Below are positions 52,311 to 64,000 of a stretch of DNA of 64,000 bases, piece by piece. The stretch is from assembly GCA_963669155.1 (NCBI GenBank), contig OZ022584.1, positions 11,676,572-11,740,571 of the forward strand, written 5' to 3'. Numbering within the stretch: the stretch's first letter is position 1; each line of letters opens with the position of its first letter. This DNA is from Arbacia lixula. Its lineage: Eukaryota > Echinodermata > Echinoidea > Arbacioida > Arbaciidae. The notes below the pieces were generated by a model. It was not told the DNA's origin, searched no databases, and saw nothing but the letters and a program-made list of their open reading frames with translations. A program made the position numbers and the translations under genes.

Positions 52311-55210
52311 TAATTGACATAAAAATACATGTATGGCACATTTTCAACAAATACAATTCAAAACAAATGCACGATGCACCCCTTGAAATGACTGGTGCCA
52401 ATGGGATGGGGGCTTGTGCTGAAGGACTATGCATCAATCCCTCCCCCAATACACGGCACTGTTTGAAACGAGGAACTTTTTTCACAATTTGATTGATGGC
52501 AGTTTCTAAGTAGGACGCTCCTACTTCCTCAACCTTTAGCGTTACATTCACAACAAATCTACACCACCAGAGAACAACTTCGATTAGCTATGCACGCTGT
52601 ACCTTTTCGGGAACTGCGCGAAAGAAAACTTGAATTTTTTTCAGGAATTTGGCATTGCTTTTGTATGCAGCGAGCCAACGAAGGCTTACATAGGAACGAA
52701 TCTATAGTGTTTAATTGAGAGCATATCTTACGAAGATGTGAAACTATTGCACTCATTACAGGCGTCGTCTGTGTCTTACAATGAATAGTGTAATAGTGTA
52801 CTATTTATCAATAAATATGTAAATATTATGGTCTTGATAAGAGGCCATAAATCTCTTTATCTGTCATTGAAATGATTTATTAGTTTCGTTTATAGGACGT
52901 AATTGATCGCCTTTCTTTTAAAATAAACACAACCACAATGGGGTCCTAAAGTGGTGATGTGGTAATCATAAAGGACATGATTGTCTAAAATTGTCTGAAC
53001 TCGTCTAAAATACAGTCTATTCATGTTACAGTCACACTTTTGATATGAAAGTGAAATATTTCGAAAAAGTCACTTAATATCATCTAATCATTATATAAAA
53101 AATAAAAACGACATGTCTACAATAAAGTACAATAATGTGATTTTCTTTTTTGTTTACACACCGTAACACGAATGCACTTCAATTTGAAAAAATGGCACGT
53201 AAAATAGCTTTGGCAGGCTTGTATCAAAATTCAACGCAGATTCTACTATGTAAGGTAATACATTGCTTTTGTAGCGCTATACCGATGCCACTTGATATTT
53301 GAAACAAGTATTCTCCAGTATTTTATGTCGATATTTGAAGGCGAGTACCCTTTTCATAAAAGTTCATATACTATTTAAAAGGTAATTATTATAATGAAAG
53401 GACGAAATGACTGGCAACGCCCCTGATTTTGGATCTGAACATCCCTTTAAAACGTCTCGTAACCGAGTCCTCCTTGGTCTGACATCCCATTGCTTTTGCT
53501 CGAGATTCCATCAACGCGGACAACCCCATCGTAATGCGGGATGTAGGCACGTCAAATAACCCGTTAGGGGTGTTATTTCTTCCCATCCAAGTTCATGTTT
53601 GTTTAAGCTCACATTGCCCACTCAAAACAACCCAATCCCATTCGCTTCATTCGATTCTTGTTCAATCCTCATTTCAGGGCGTTTTCATAGTCCAAATAAC
53701 ACAAAGTCTGGATCAAGAAATAAAATCAAAGGAGAACATCTTGATATACAATCATGAAAAGCACTCACAAACATTGTGGTTGGCGATACGTTGTGACATG
53801 TTTTTGTATCAGAATTGCCAGGGTACGGGGATTTAAAAGGAGAGTTGGGAGTAAAAAAAAAATCTCTTTAGATTTTACGATATTGTAATTATTGTAAAAG
53901 GAATTGATTTGTAAAGGATTGGGGTGCCTTTCTTTCCAGCTGTTTATAAATCAGTAGGACATGCCGAAGCAGCTCGAGGACATTTAAGATCGTGTTTTAA
54001 AGGCTAGTCTCACGCGCGAGTGGTTCCGATGGCAGTGGCTGAAATGCTAGGGAATGATTAAGGCTGGCGGGAATGCATGCCACGTAGGTTGAATCTCGGG
54101 CAGAAAGGGGCTGCTCTAAATAGAATCGAAGAAAATGTAAGTGTGTCACTCGGAAGTGGGGCGAACTCTAGAAAACACACATGGAAACGGTAGTTCCTGT
54201 CAACAAGGGGCTAATAAGTTAGAGGCTGTGTACTTTGATCTAGTGTGCCATTGAACCTGCTGAAGGAGGAATCACATATTTGCAGACTATTGACAGAATA
54301 TTGAATACAGTGAAGCGAATAATGTGGACGACTACAAGTATTTCATGTATGTTGCTTCGAAATAACATGCAGATTACGTGAATCAGTTGACTCTTTGTGT
54401 GTCCTCTCTTTAGAGGTACGATCAAGGTCCAATAACCTTTAATATCACAACATTGATTCATTAGATAAATACATTTATTAATAGCGTAAAAGAAGATTAA
54501 GTAATTCACCCCTTTCGATTAACTGTGTGCTTTGAGACTTTTTCTGAATGAAAAGCACATTCCTTTTACAGTATCTTAGAATGTGAAAATTATTGATGTT
54601 TCCTTAACAGAAGGATAAGCTTTGAATTATAATCAGAATGTAGACAGGTAAGGCTTGAGAGACTTTGGAAAGTGCTGCAATACTTAAATTACAACCAACA
54701 ATCCCATGGTGTATTATTGTGTTGTTTTTTTTTAGATTTTGTTATAAACAGTCATTGAACCTACGGCGGATACTAGAGTTGATATTGCATGTATACTGTA
54801 TATCTGCGTAATGTAACGCTAACAATTCGAAGTTCGTAGTATACTGCTTTTAAACGTCATTGTCAAATCATCACTCCAGTTATATCAAGTGACCTAAATA
54901 TGTAAATCTATACAATGTGCCACGACAAAAAAAAAGTTAAGATGTATCAAAGTTACAAGTTGAGTCACATCAGTTCACATCACTCCAAATTACATAGGAC
55001 CATCTGTGGAGGACTTCTGTCACCACCTGACGTAAGGAACGAAGTGAGCACCAACTAGTTTTTTATTTGCACTTTTGAAATTAGCACCTGCGCACCGTGT
55101 GTAGGCACACACACACATACACACTATCTACAAGAATCTTCCGAATTAAAGTAAGCAGATTAACCCGAAGAAGTAAAATCAAATGAAATGTTTTGTTCTC
55201 CTTTCTACAG
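52311..55210. other. Sequence upstream of the first visible receptor exon
   Basis: This should be intron (or the promoter, if the ATG at 55183 were used). No signal-peptide exon with a phase-1 donor was convincingly found. A GC-richer patch at 53400-53590 carries a 65-residue minus-strand frame without known motifs. A short CA run is at 55108-55126. Confidence 0.5.
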
Positions 55211-55347
55211 TGATTGCCGACAACTGCACGCACACGTTGATCCAGGATTTGATGGCGACGTACGACCGGCAGGTCCGTCCAGTCAAGAACGCATCAACTG
55301 TCATCCACGTCAATTTTGTGCTCTTCTTTAACCAGGTTCTGGACATG
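55211..55347 (+). CDS. Nicotinic acetylcholine receptor-like subunit, exon encoding the N-terminal helix and first beta strand
   Basis: This exon encodes about 45 residues at the start of the extracellular ligand-binding domain of a Cys-loop, acetylcholine-receptor-type channel subunit. Visible family features are an amphipathic N-terminal helix (LIQDLMATYD), the conserved RPV turn, an N-A-S glycosylation sequon at the place where alpha7 chains carry one (RPVKNAST), and a beta strand ending in QVLDM. The acceptor is a pyrimidine-rich tract ending in ACAG at 55210 and the donor is GTAAGT at 55348. It is entered in phase 1 and left in phase 0. Its 137 bases compare with roughly 140 for exon 2 of vertebrate nicotinic genes. 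An additional cysteine and an N-C-T sequon near the exon start are unusual. An in-frame ATG at 55183 could be read as a start, but the leader would be only about 12 residues and lies in the pyrimidine tract, so an upstream signal-peptide exon is more likely; it was not located. The family call is strong; the exact subunit type is not resolved. Confidence 0.9.
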
Positions 55348-56169
55348 GTAAGTCGTATCCATTCTATTTCATACAAACCACAACCATATCACGTATATGA
55401 TTTCAATGATTTTTTGTCATATGATAATCAGAGCATTGCTTATTCCATTGCAGATCAAGTTGTGCGTTACAATAATTTTTGATAATTTATGATGTTTGGT
55501 ATGGCTCAGCTCTACAATTAATAAAAACCCGAAAATAAAATAGCAAAGAGATCTCTCAAGACTTAATCAACGGTTAACTTGCTTGCTGGTCCATTTATGG
55601 TATAACCTACCCGCTGCTCGATTTTAACGCCCCCACATATTTAATATAGTGTATTTTTTTATGAAGAAAATAGCGATTAAAGTCGTGTTATTGCTTATTA
55701 CATTGACATTTTATACATTTATTGTGGCAAAAGGTCATGTTGAGGGGAATTATCTTCAGAGCTCGGTCCAACTCGACGTCCGTGTACTTGACAGTTAACA
55801 TGTCATAATCTTTAATATCGGATGAAAGTATGTCTCTACATTTCGATTCGATGGGGGATCAACAATTGAGCTATGAACAAATAACGCCGACATGCAAAAA
55901 TAATTCCAACGTTCGATTCAACACAATCGCATTGCGAGCGGGTCTGAATACTGTTACAACAAGTGGATGCGAAGGAAATTTGGAATTATGAAGCCACCAA
56001 GAGAACAAAGATTAGCACCAGTGGAATATTCTACAGAAACAGACTCAATATCAAAAGAAGTGCATGTAAGAACAGAATATTGCACTTTTCTCTGGCAAAA
56101 GGATCAACTGTGTGGGAAGAAGTCCGTTGAGACACAATGGGCTCCAGTCTTATATAAGACACATTTTTA

Positions 56170-57225
56170 AACTAAAATGTTCTACTTAAGTGTATGCATG
56201 TTGAACATAACATATGTGTCTCCAAGAGGCAGATTGAGATCTACTGGTTTTCTGGTGATATGAATGCCCTTTAACACACGTTCCAATTCTGGTGGTGACC
56301 TGGCTATCATCATGTTGTCATCCGCAAAAATCAGACGGGAGAGGAATTCTTCATGTAAGTTGAGTTCCGTGTCTCCCTGGTTGATGGTCTTTATCATGGC
56401 ATCTAGTTACACGATGTACGAAGTTTAAGGCGAGATGTTATCGCCCTGTCTTGATCCCTTTTTCGGCATGATCGTATCACTCCCTCGCCCTATTTACGGC
56501 TGATGATGCATTATTCCAACAACTGGGGACCCTGTCCTTTGTCAAAAAAAAGTTTTGAAAAGCTTGGTAAGTATGTTGACAACGGGCTCTCCCCCGTCGT
56601 GCGGAATGCCTGCAGTGATGCCTTCTTCGGGAGTTGTTCCCCCTTTTAGTTTCTTCTAGGCATTTCTTGTTTTTGACGGAGGCAGAATTGCAGGAGGGAA
56701 TGGACCAGTAGACAGCAGATAAAGAATGTCCTTGTGGTCTTCCAGTGATGTAAAGATTGGTGTATAATTCCTGGTATTTCTTTACCATTCTATTGAGGTG
56801 TAAAAACATGCCATCTTTAGGGTTCCACTATTGTTTCTGCCCAAGCACTTTTACCCTCTGGTGGAGCGGTTCTTCTTCTTTGCAATATCAAAGTTTCTTT
56901 TTCATACGGCCACTGGTATTCTGACGGATCTCAGATGTGTGTCAGGCTCATTTTCGGCCGTCGTTTTGCCCTTTGTAATTTGTTTTGTCTCAAATAACTT
57001 GCCTGGCGTTGCGTCTTTTGATGTCACAGCGGTTTCTACCACAATCTCCATAATGATGGTGATGAGGTTGTACTACAATGTGTCAGGATTGTCATAACGT
57101 TCCTCCAATTCTAAGGCCTCAAACTTATTGGCTAGTTTTAGTTGGAAATTGATGGCTGTAGGTGGGAATGGCCTCGTAGTTTGCATCAAACGCTTTGCAC
57201 TTGCTAGTGTCTAGTTTGGTTAGCT
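56170..57225 (-). mobile_element. Degraded non-LTR retrotransposon (LINE) reverse transcriptase fragment
   Basis: Read on the minus strand, the piece runs through successive parts of an endonuclease/reverse-transcriptase polyprotein of the RTE-like type often found in invertebrate genomes. In order: the spacer between endonuclease and RT (FQLKLANKFEAL near 57120), a K/R-rich connector near 57000, a segment beginning YQELYTNLY near 56770, a GITAGIPHDGGEPV segment near 56600, an RT motif RQGDNISP near 56440, and the catalytic block LIFADDNMMIARSPPEL near 56320. Frameshifts and stops interrupt it throughout, so it is a dead copy. The C-terminal part after the -VMFN- motif near 56200 is missing, and so is the endonuclease. 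It lies antisense within the receptor intron. The family name is inferred from motif style. Confidence 0.85.
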
Positions 57226-59321
57226 TATGTTATATATATTTGTTAGATATGCATTATAAAGGCTGGTAAATAGGACATCATAGATAGCAATACCTGGGAC
57301 GTTTCCATCACGTGTTGATATACATTGGCGTTTAATTGTGTATATGATCTTGACCCAGCGTCGATATAGTAAAACGGTCAATAACTTCTCCCCAGTGGAG
57401 TGAAGGTTGTGCACGTAATATGTGCATGATGCGGTGAGGTGTCTAGCCATTGGACAGACCCTTTACACCATAATAACGATAAAAAAAATCACCAGCATCA
57501 CGTCATTTTTAAAATGCAGATCGATGGCAATAGCTAACATTTTACCTTGTGGTAAAAGCAAATGATGCATTCAGTGTCGCAAACGCTCTGACGGTCATCA
57601 GGCTATCTGGATGATAACGGCATAATAGCAAAGCACTTAGATAATGGGGAGGACGTATTTGGTTATCAAATCATTTCCTAGAATCAAAACAAACATTCTA
57701 CCCGTTCAGTTGAAACTAAGTGCATTTTCACTGTTTAAAGAAGTAATTGCGAATCAAGCTATTGTACCAATAGGTAACGATATTTACTGTATACGTATAA
57801 GAATATACTATAATGATTTCCATTTGAGTTGTGTATTCACTTATCATGCTAAGTACACTAAGAACCTTTTCAAGAATTATTTAACATATTCTTAATGTTT
57901 ATCAATAAGCATGATAAGTGTTTATTGTTAACATTTCGCTTATAAACATTTGATCTTCCTTATGATAAACAAGAATTTACATTTTAAGCCCTATTTGAAT
58001 CAAATTGCTTATTTCGATTATGATTATTTAATAGTTGAATGTTCCAGGTTTAAGAAAATGTGGTCTAACTGCAAATAATTATGACAATCAAGTGAGTATA
58101 TTAATAAACACAAACATGAAAAACAAATGTTTTGTTCGACATAATTATTTTTATAATGCTTATATCATTGCTTCATACTTTTGAAATGATGTAGGGAATG
58201 ATTGCCGTACTTCAGTGTTCAGTGATTATTTCTAAAATGTAGTAGGGATGTAGGTAATGAATTTAACGCAAGTTTTAGATATACAAAGTATACAGTATAT
58301 GCACAGTATACATAGTACACCCCAATTTGCTTGATTGACGAATAGGTATCGTCGCGTCGTGCGGACCGCAGCATCGCTCTCATTCCACCACAGGATGTTC
58401 CGCCATCATCCGATCGTTTTCTTGGCCTCTGTCTCCCTCTCCTGTTATTATCATTCTTAAGGAGCCACGTATCGTCACCCAGGGCCCATCGCATCAATTA
58501 GTGTTCCATCAGATCCCCCATCACACGCCGAGACATGAAAGCCCTCCGACCGCGATCCCAGCACGGAGGCTAATTACCTACGTAAAGACATCGTAATGTG
58601 TCTGCAAGATTGAGAACGGATGTCAGACCGTGCCATAATACTTAATCTTTTTTCATATCCATTATCATTCTCCCTAATGAATATTGTCGAGTGCTATTAT
58701 GCACGCACTCTATCGGCTTCCTCTCTAGATTAATTTATTTTACAGTTCATGTCTTCTTGTTTGGGCCATTGAAGTGGCTATATGGGGACTGGCATTGCAC
58801 GGGTTCTTGGGAAAGGGGTTTAACACGACGACATAACTATGGTTTGATGGGGAGCCAATAACAGCCTAAACAAAATAGAGTTCATTCCACTTAACTACGA
58901 TGGTTTGTTTAGTATGCATGACACAAGAACAGAAAGGTAATAATGGACAACACGTGTACAGGTATGACACTCACCTTCAGATCGTCTTTAAATGAGTCTG
59001 TGATACGAAGGACGTTGCACTTATCTTCGTCATAAAGGGCAATGATACACAAAACACGTAACATGTCCTAAAAAATAGTCTTCCTCTGAAGAGGAGGTAG
59101 ACTTGGCCTATATGACGTACCTACTACTTTGACTGATAAACTATAAAAACGTTACACGTGAAATAAAATAGCCTTGGGAAGTAAAGCTGAAATACTAAAC
59201 GCAGTGCTACTGTGTCAATTAACCCATAAAATGCACAGGTGTCTAAATGCGGCGGTCGAGCTTGGAGCAACCATATGTGGAAATAACGTAGTGTTTAATT
59301 CGCTCTAAAATATGTGAGCCC

Positions 59322-59790
59322 ATTAGTCCTGTTTTGCATAACTTACATTGGTTGCTGGTAAATAAGCGAATTATGTTTAAGATTTTGGTCATTTCGTATA
59401 GATGTTTATATGGAAATTGTTATGAGTATATTCAAGAACTTATTAGTTTGTATAGATCACGTCGGGTCCTTCGTTCGGATTCAAAGAGTCTTTTAGTCCA
59501 GTACACCGTTAAAACCAAGCCATGCGGTTAGAGGTCTTTCCAGTTTGCCGCACCTATATGCTGTAGAATAAACTTCCAGACTTTATTCGATGATCTAATA
59601 CTGAGGATCATTTTGGCCCCAAGTCAATTTTGTTTGTTAGTGAAAAGTAAGTTTGAATCACTTTATCTTAGCTTAAATATGGTTCTACTTCTTTCTCATT
59701 TTTTCGTTTATGCGCAATTTTTAAATGTAATTTTAACTGTAAAATTGTGCTATACATGAATGGAATATTATTAGTATTAGTATTAAATAT
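59322..59790 (+). mobile_element. CR1/L2-like LINE, 3' end fragment
   Basis: The translation PVLHNLHWLLVNKRI followed by MFKILVISYRCL and LYRSRRVLRSDSK is the familiar C-terminus of CR1/L2-type reverse transcriptases (LHWLPV, RI-FKILLL, YRP-RALRSS). The frame breaks at a stop near 59530, then continues with the equivalent of the RSF-AAP segment and, after a frameshift, with an NKLPDFIR-like segment. The fragment ends near a short ATTAGT repeat (about 59766-59785), which resembles the microsatellite tail of such elements. The 5' part is absent, as expected from 5' truncation at insertion. It sits in sense orientation in the receptor intron. Confidence 0.85.
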
Positions 59791-60757
59791 GAACATTTAT
59801 TAACAGGTAAAATTGAACACATGATGAATAGTACGCATGTCTTATTTCCACGTAGGTTGAAAAAGATTTGTGAAAGTAAATGTATCGTAGAAAGCCTTCA
59901 TGTAAATTTATAATCATATTCAAAGTAGGGACAACAAGTATGAATATGATTAGATTGCAACAATGTGCAAACAGTAATGATATCTAAAGCTATTCTAACT
60001 TTTGAAATGAAGGTTTATATTCATGGCTGCATACGTTGATTAAAGGCGCGCATGGGCAACATTAATTAGTCTGTTTACGAGAAAGGAATGCATCAATGTC
60101 ATGGAGAGTAAAATGAAATAGCAATTTGATTTGACATGCATTTACATTAGAAGTTTAGACAGCGAGATAAGATGAATTGTTATATTCTGATGTCAGGTTC
60201 AATTCTGACATACTGTTTACATACATGTAAGCTAGCTTTCGAGTCTGATAATCTTTTTGCAGTTTGCCGCCTGATTATATTGCTCAAAACGCAATTGCAC
60301 AATCCCTTAAAAAAAACTTTGTTCATGCGTGTGGGCATTGTGAGTAAAACAGTTAAGTAGTATTTACAACTTTTTACACTGGCACCTTGAAGACAGTACG
60401 ATGTTGAAACTAAAGTTACGATTCATCACTTGCAATGCTCATTGTTCATAGTTACGATAAGAAACTTCAAAGAATTTGACCGGGCCAGTCTACGACTGAT
60501 GAAAAACGTAACATTTCTTTACTTAAAGTTTATTACTCTCTACAAGAATTTATATTTAATCGCATTTACAGAAGATCCGCGGACTTGCCCCGATACATAT
60601 GGCTCCATCGAGCTGCCAACTTAATTGAAATACAGGCACTGCAACCCTTGAACTGTGCTGTCTCTCGAAATTCCGTCTCCCGCCCTGCCTCCCATTGACA
60701 TGATTGAGAACTGCCTCTAGTATCCCATGTGTCCACGAGGAGAAATGTGTTTCATGT

Positions 60758-61488
60758 GATTGTTGCCGACAGAAATAATCCCGTTCTTTGCCCTATCCCC
60801 CTTCTCATTAGCATTTATTATCTTATCAATGTTCAGCGGAGTGTGGAGTCTGCCTGTATTGCCTAATACGGGCTTGCGATCGCAGCATAAAAAGTGAGAC
60901 GGCTCAAAGAGAATACTCGTAATCACCTTTCCCTATCATCCACATTGTCTACTTAACAAGTAAAGCACCTGTCTGTGTTCAACAAAGATTAATTATTGAG
61001 GAGATTACTTTTTGTGATTATAAATATCATTAACGTGAGCAATATCTTCCTTCATCTGACTTGATGAGAAACAATATCATATGTACGATTAACGGGGACG
61101 AAGAAGAAGCTGTGATGCGATTGTTGCCGACAGAAATAATCCCCTTTGTTGCCTTCTCCCCCTTCTCATTAGCATTTATTTACTGTTCACCCGTCGGGGC
61201 TATCTTATTAATGTTCAGCGAAAGTGCCTGTCTTACAATACAGGCTGTCGATCGCAGCATAAAGAGTGAGACGGTTCAAAGAGCATATTTCTAATCATCT
61301 TTCCCTATCATCCACATTGTCAACTGAACAAAAAAATCACGTGTCTGTGTTTATCATGATTAATATTTAAAGAGATTGAAAAAAGCTATAAGTATCACTA
61401 ATGTGAGCAATAATCTCCTTCATCTAACGAAGGTGTTTTGTTTAAATCGAATTTGCGATTAGCGAGGAAGAAGAAAAGCTAATAGTGC
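60758..61488. repeat. Two-copy tandem duplication, period about 361 bases
   Basis: The segment starting GATTGTTGCCGACAGAAATA at 60758 recurs at 61119. The two copies stay alignable through shared landmarks: CCCCCTTCTCATTAGCATTT, GATCGCAGCATAAA, CCCTATCATCCACATTGT and TAATGTGAGCAAT or a close variant. Small insertions and substitutions separate the copies. No terminal repeats or coding signature are visible, so this looks like an old local duplication. It lies about 380 bases upstream of the 45-base receptor exon. Confidence 0.85.
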
Positions 61489-61865
61489 TTAATGTCTGGA
61501 TTTATGGAACGATGTCGAAAGTTTGGCTTAAACGTTTACCTTATTGGTTTGTAACGAGGAGGAGCAACACTACACCGCCAGCGGCGTAACCGCCCTAAAT
61601 GATTGGAGAAAGTTGAATCTCTGAAAGTGTTTGAGGTTTTGGTACGATGTTTTGTTGTTGCACTGAATGTAACACAGCATTGGAACTGTAATTAAAAACC
61701 TTAGTGTGCATAACGCAAGTGTTTGTCGACAACGATACAAATCCCCTGGAAAAGGCCCAACAAACTAATCCCAAGATTATATAAATGAATTGTGGTTGTT
61801 TCCCTGGCTTATGTTCTTCCTCTCTTTACACTCCTCTCTTACCCCTTTGCTTTCTCCCATTCCAG

Positions 61866-61910
61866 GACGAACGAGTACAGATGTTGACCAGTGCGACATG
61901 GCTTACACTT
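61866..61910 (+). CDS. Nicotinic acetylcholine receptor-like subunit, 45-base exon with loop D tryptophan
   Basis: This 45-base exon encodes 15 residues, DERVQMLTSATWLTL. It continues the preceding exon in frame to give the family signature LDM-DER-Q-LT-WL. It is bounded by TCCAG at 61865 and the donor GTGAGT at 61911, with both borders in phase 0. Vertebrate nicotinic receptor genes have an exon of exactly this length and position. The tryptophan corresponds to the loop D aromatic of the complementary binding face (Trp55 in alpha7 numbering), so this subunit could contribute a complementary face. The usual Asn of the DE(K/R)NQ motif is Val here. DMDER resembles alpha9/alpha10 chains more than alpha7 (DVDEK). 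The next exon, which should open with a W-containing strand, is not within the window. Confidence 0.9.
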
Positions 61911-64000
61911 GTGAGTAACAAAACTAGATTACCACTTTCTTACCATATTTCTTAACCGTATATTTGTATATCAAGAAGAATAAAACATCGAGTTATTTGC
62001 CCAGGTATGCGGTAATAGTTTCAGTTAAAGATACATTCATGAAATTGAGAGTTGCTACTCATTCGCTATTCAGTACTGTTCATTAAACCAAACATTAGGG
62101 GACTTTATTATATCATATCACATTGGCGCAAAGACGTCGAAAGAAACGAAAACGAAATACGGTATTTCTGTTGCAAGAATGTCGAAAATTAGCAACTGGA
62201 CATTTTGTAGATTTTCCTTTCTAATGCCATGTGTATTATGTTTTGTAAAGAAAATATACAAATTTTTCAAAATTTTATTTGTAATCTTAACCTTCAAATT
62301 AATGTTAAGGTCATACATTTCTAGATAAATGTGGTCACATAGCATTCCTCACCAGTTGCCAAACTGCCCTTCATTTGAACATTTATTATGTTCTATTGAC
62401 ATACACTTGCAATTCATAGGAGAAACAATTGGCGATCCATGTTCATAACAACATAACCTTACCTAGCACTACACTGCTATTCTTTTAATTAAGCACTGGA
62501 AATACTTTGATTATGCAATATCTGATTGATAGACGCATTCTTTTAAGGTGAAAATTTAAAATTGAGACGTAAGAAAATATTTATTTATAACATGTCAATT
62601 ATCAATTATATTTGAATTCCTCTCGTTGATTCAGGCTTCTTTCGCAGGACATAGTAAATTTGAATCTAGTTTATATTATCACTAATACAATAGTTTTAGT
62701 GCCAGCTAAACTAATATGTGTGTTGACACACTAAATATGTATTGTTGTAAGTTAGTTTGTTTTACTGTAGTATCTAAGACATATTACGATCCAATGAACT
62801 GTTTTATTTTGGGTAAATACAAACCATAAATATGCTTTGTAAGAACCTATATGCATGAACTTAATCACTTTTCTTTCACCCCCAAGGTAGAATGGGCTGA
62901 TTTTGGAGTGGTCTCAAAATATGGTATAGGGTAATGGAAGATCCCGTACCGAGTTTGACTGCAGACTAGTTAGGCACCCCTCCCCCACCCCTCTATTCCC
63001 TCTTCTCTTACCCCTCCTGGACACACAACTTCTGCTTCTCTCTCTCCCTATGATATACTTTGCTGTGGTCATTGGTGGTAACAATGCACTCATCTTGAGC
63101 AGAACTCCCTTTCGATGTCATCATTCATTTTGCATGACTTCATATCAGTGTAACCCTAATGTGAGTCAGTCACTTTCCTAATCATTACGTCATCCACTGG
63201 GCTCTATATGTATCTATAGAAACATTAACAAAGAAATATGAATTGCAAAAAATGTATGCTAAAATTAGGTATATAAGCACAATTCAAATACTCTGTTTTC
63301 TTTCTCCGAAAACGACAAATAAAAAAGTATTATTGATAAAACCTACAAAATGGTAAGAGAAGTGCAGGCAGATATCATTAATACTCTCTCTCTCTCTCTC
63401 TCTCTCTGCCCTATGAATCATAGTATGTTGTTAGATTTGAGGGATTTAACGCCAAAAATACCTGCTCTAAATCCTATAATTGGTATGAATATTTCGGTAT
63501 ACAATTTTCACTTATCTTACAATATCTCGTAGTTGTTCGTATCCATGCATATCAAGTAATCTATATCGTAAGAATAGAGATAAAATCCAAATTGATGTTG
63601 ATTTGAGAAGGCCTCGACATTTTAGAAATACAAATAAATAAGAAGAGTTTGCCATAAAAAAAAGGGGGGGTGGAGGGGCGTGTATCTTTATTTTTGGTGA
63701 TTGAGCAGCTATTGTGAATCTTGTGTTTAGTAGTAGCATATATCATGAGGAATAGTTGGAATCCTCATTTAATATTTTTCCCTCCTGCATGCAATGCGTA
63801 CTTTTGGGACCTATAAGCTCGGTAGTTTGATCATGTGATAGAATTCATCTAGATTCTGTCGGCCCAATATTGTAGTGCTTTAATCCCAAATAACTAACTA
63901 CTCCAAATTTTCAGCAAACTAACGCATTCCTTCCAACTAACCTTTAACTCTCTCTCTCAATCTATGATATGGATATTAACACCGCAATTAATCTAACTAG
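61911..64000. other. Presumed receptor intron, right end of window
   Basis: It begins with the donor GTGAGT and is AT-rich to the window edge. The exon of about 110 bases expected next in this gene family was not found. A CT microsatellite is at 63.39 kb and a short A8G8-type run near 63660. Confidence 0.6.
63384..63407. repeat. (CT)n microsatellite
   Basis: Twelve CT units. Confidence 0.97.

Larger units (their letters stand above)
55348..61865 (+). other. Intron between the two receptor exons (6.5 kb)
   Basis: The intron starts with GTAAGT and ends in a pyrimidine tract followed by CAG, and it separates two exons that join in phase 0. It holds an antisense LINE fragment, a sense CR1-like fragment and a tandem duplication, annotated separately. 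The parts 55348-56170 and 57226-59320 are otherwise unremarkable AT-rich sequence, apart from a GC-richer stretch near 58320-58600. 61490-61865 holds nothing recognisable except the acceptor tract. Confidence 0.85.

Overview
The window looks like nuclear DNA of a marine invertebrate animal, with long introns, AT-rich spacers and very little coding sequence. Three things point that way: two small exons with animal GT-AG splice sites and the intron positions of a nicotinic acetylcholine receptor gene; degraded non-LTR retrotransposon pieces; and an extreme load of simple repeats (GA, CA, AT, TTC, ACT, GAT) with many G or C homopolymers of 13-21 bases. The style is reminiscent of echinoderm or other invertebrate deuterostome assemblies, but that placement is an inference. 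I see no bacterial or viral gene organisation.

Only one host gene is clearly supported. At the right end, on the + strand, exons at 55211-55347 and 61866-61910 encode the start of the extracellular ligand-binding domain of a Cys-loop receptor subunit, closest in motif to nicotinic alpha7/alpha9/alpha10-type chains. The 45-base second exon, its phase-0 borders and its 15-residue product match the small third exon of vertebrate nicotinic receptor genes. The signal-peptide exon was not found. The remaining exons must lie beyond position 64000.

The 6.5 kb intron between the two exons holds an antisense, stop-ridden LINE reverse transcriptase fragment (about 56170-57225), a sense CR1-like LINE 3' end (about 59322-59790) and a two-copy tandem repeat of about 361 bases (60758-61488).

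The first 55 kb has no gene I can support. It contains a LINE pol C-terminal remnant (16436-16800), two copies of one fold-back element flanked by TTAA (22527-23083 and 36518-37040, in opposite orientations), a second TTAA-flanked inverted-repeat element (2585-3163), a small palindromic element (24850-24980), several local duplications (7.05-7.47, 11.59-12.31, 45.12-45.72 and 51.93-52.31 kb) and more than twenty microsatellites. Most long open frames in this part are by-products of simple repeats. I did not find a novel multi-gene system; the most interesting items are the receptor exons and the TTAA-flanked element families.
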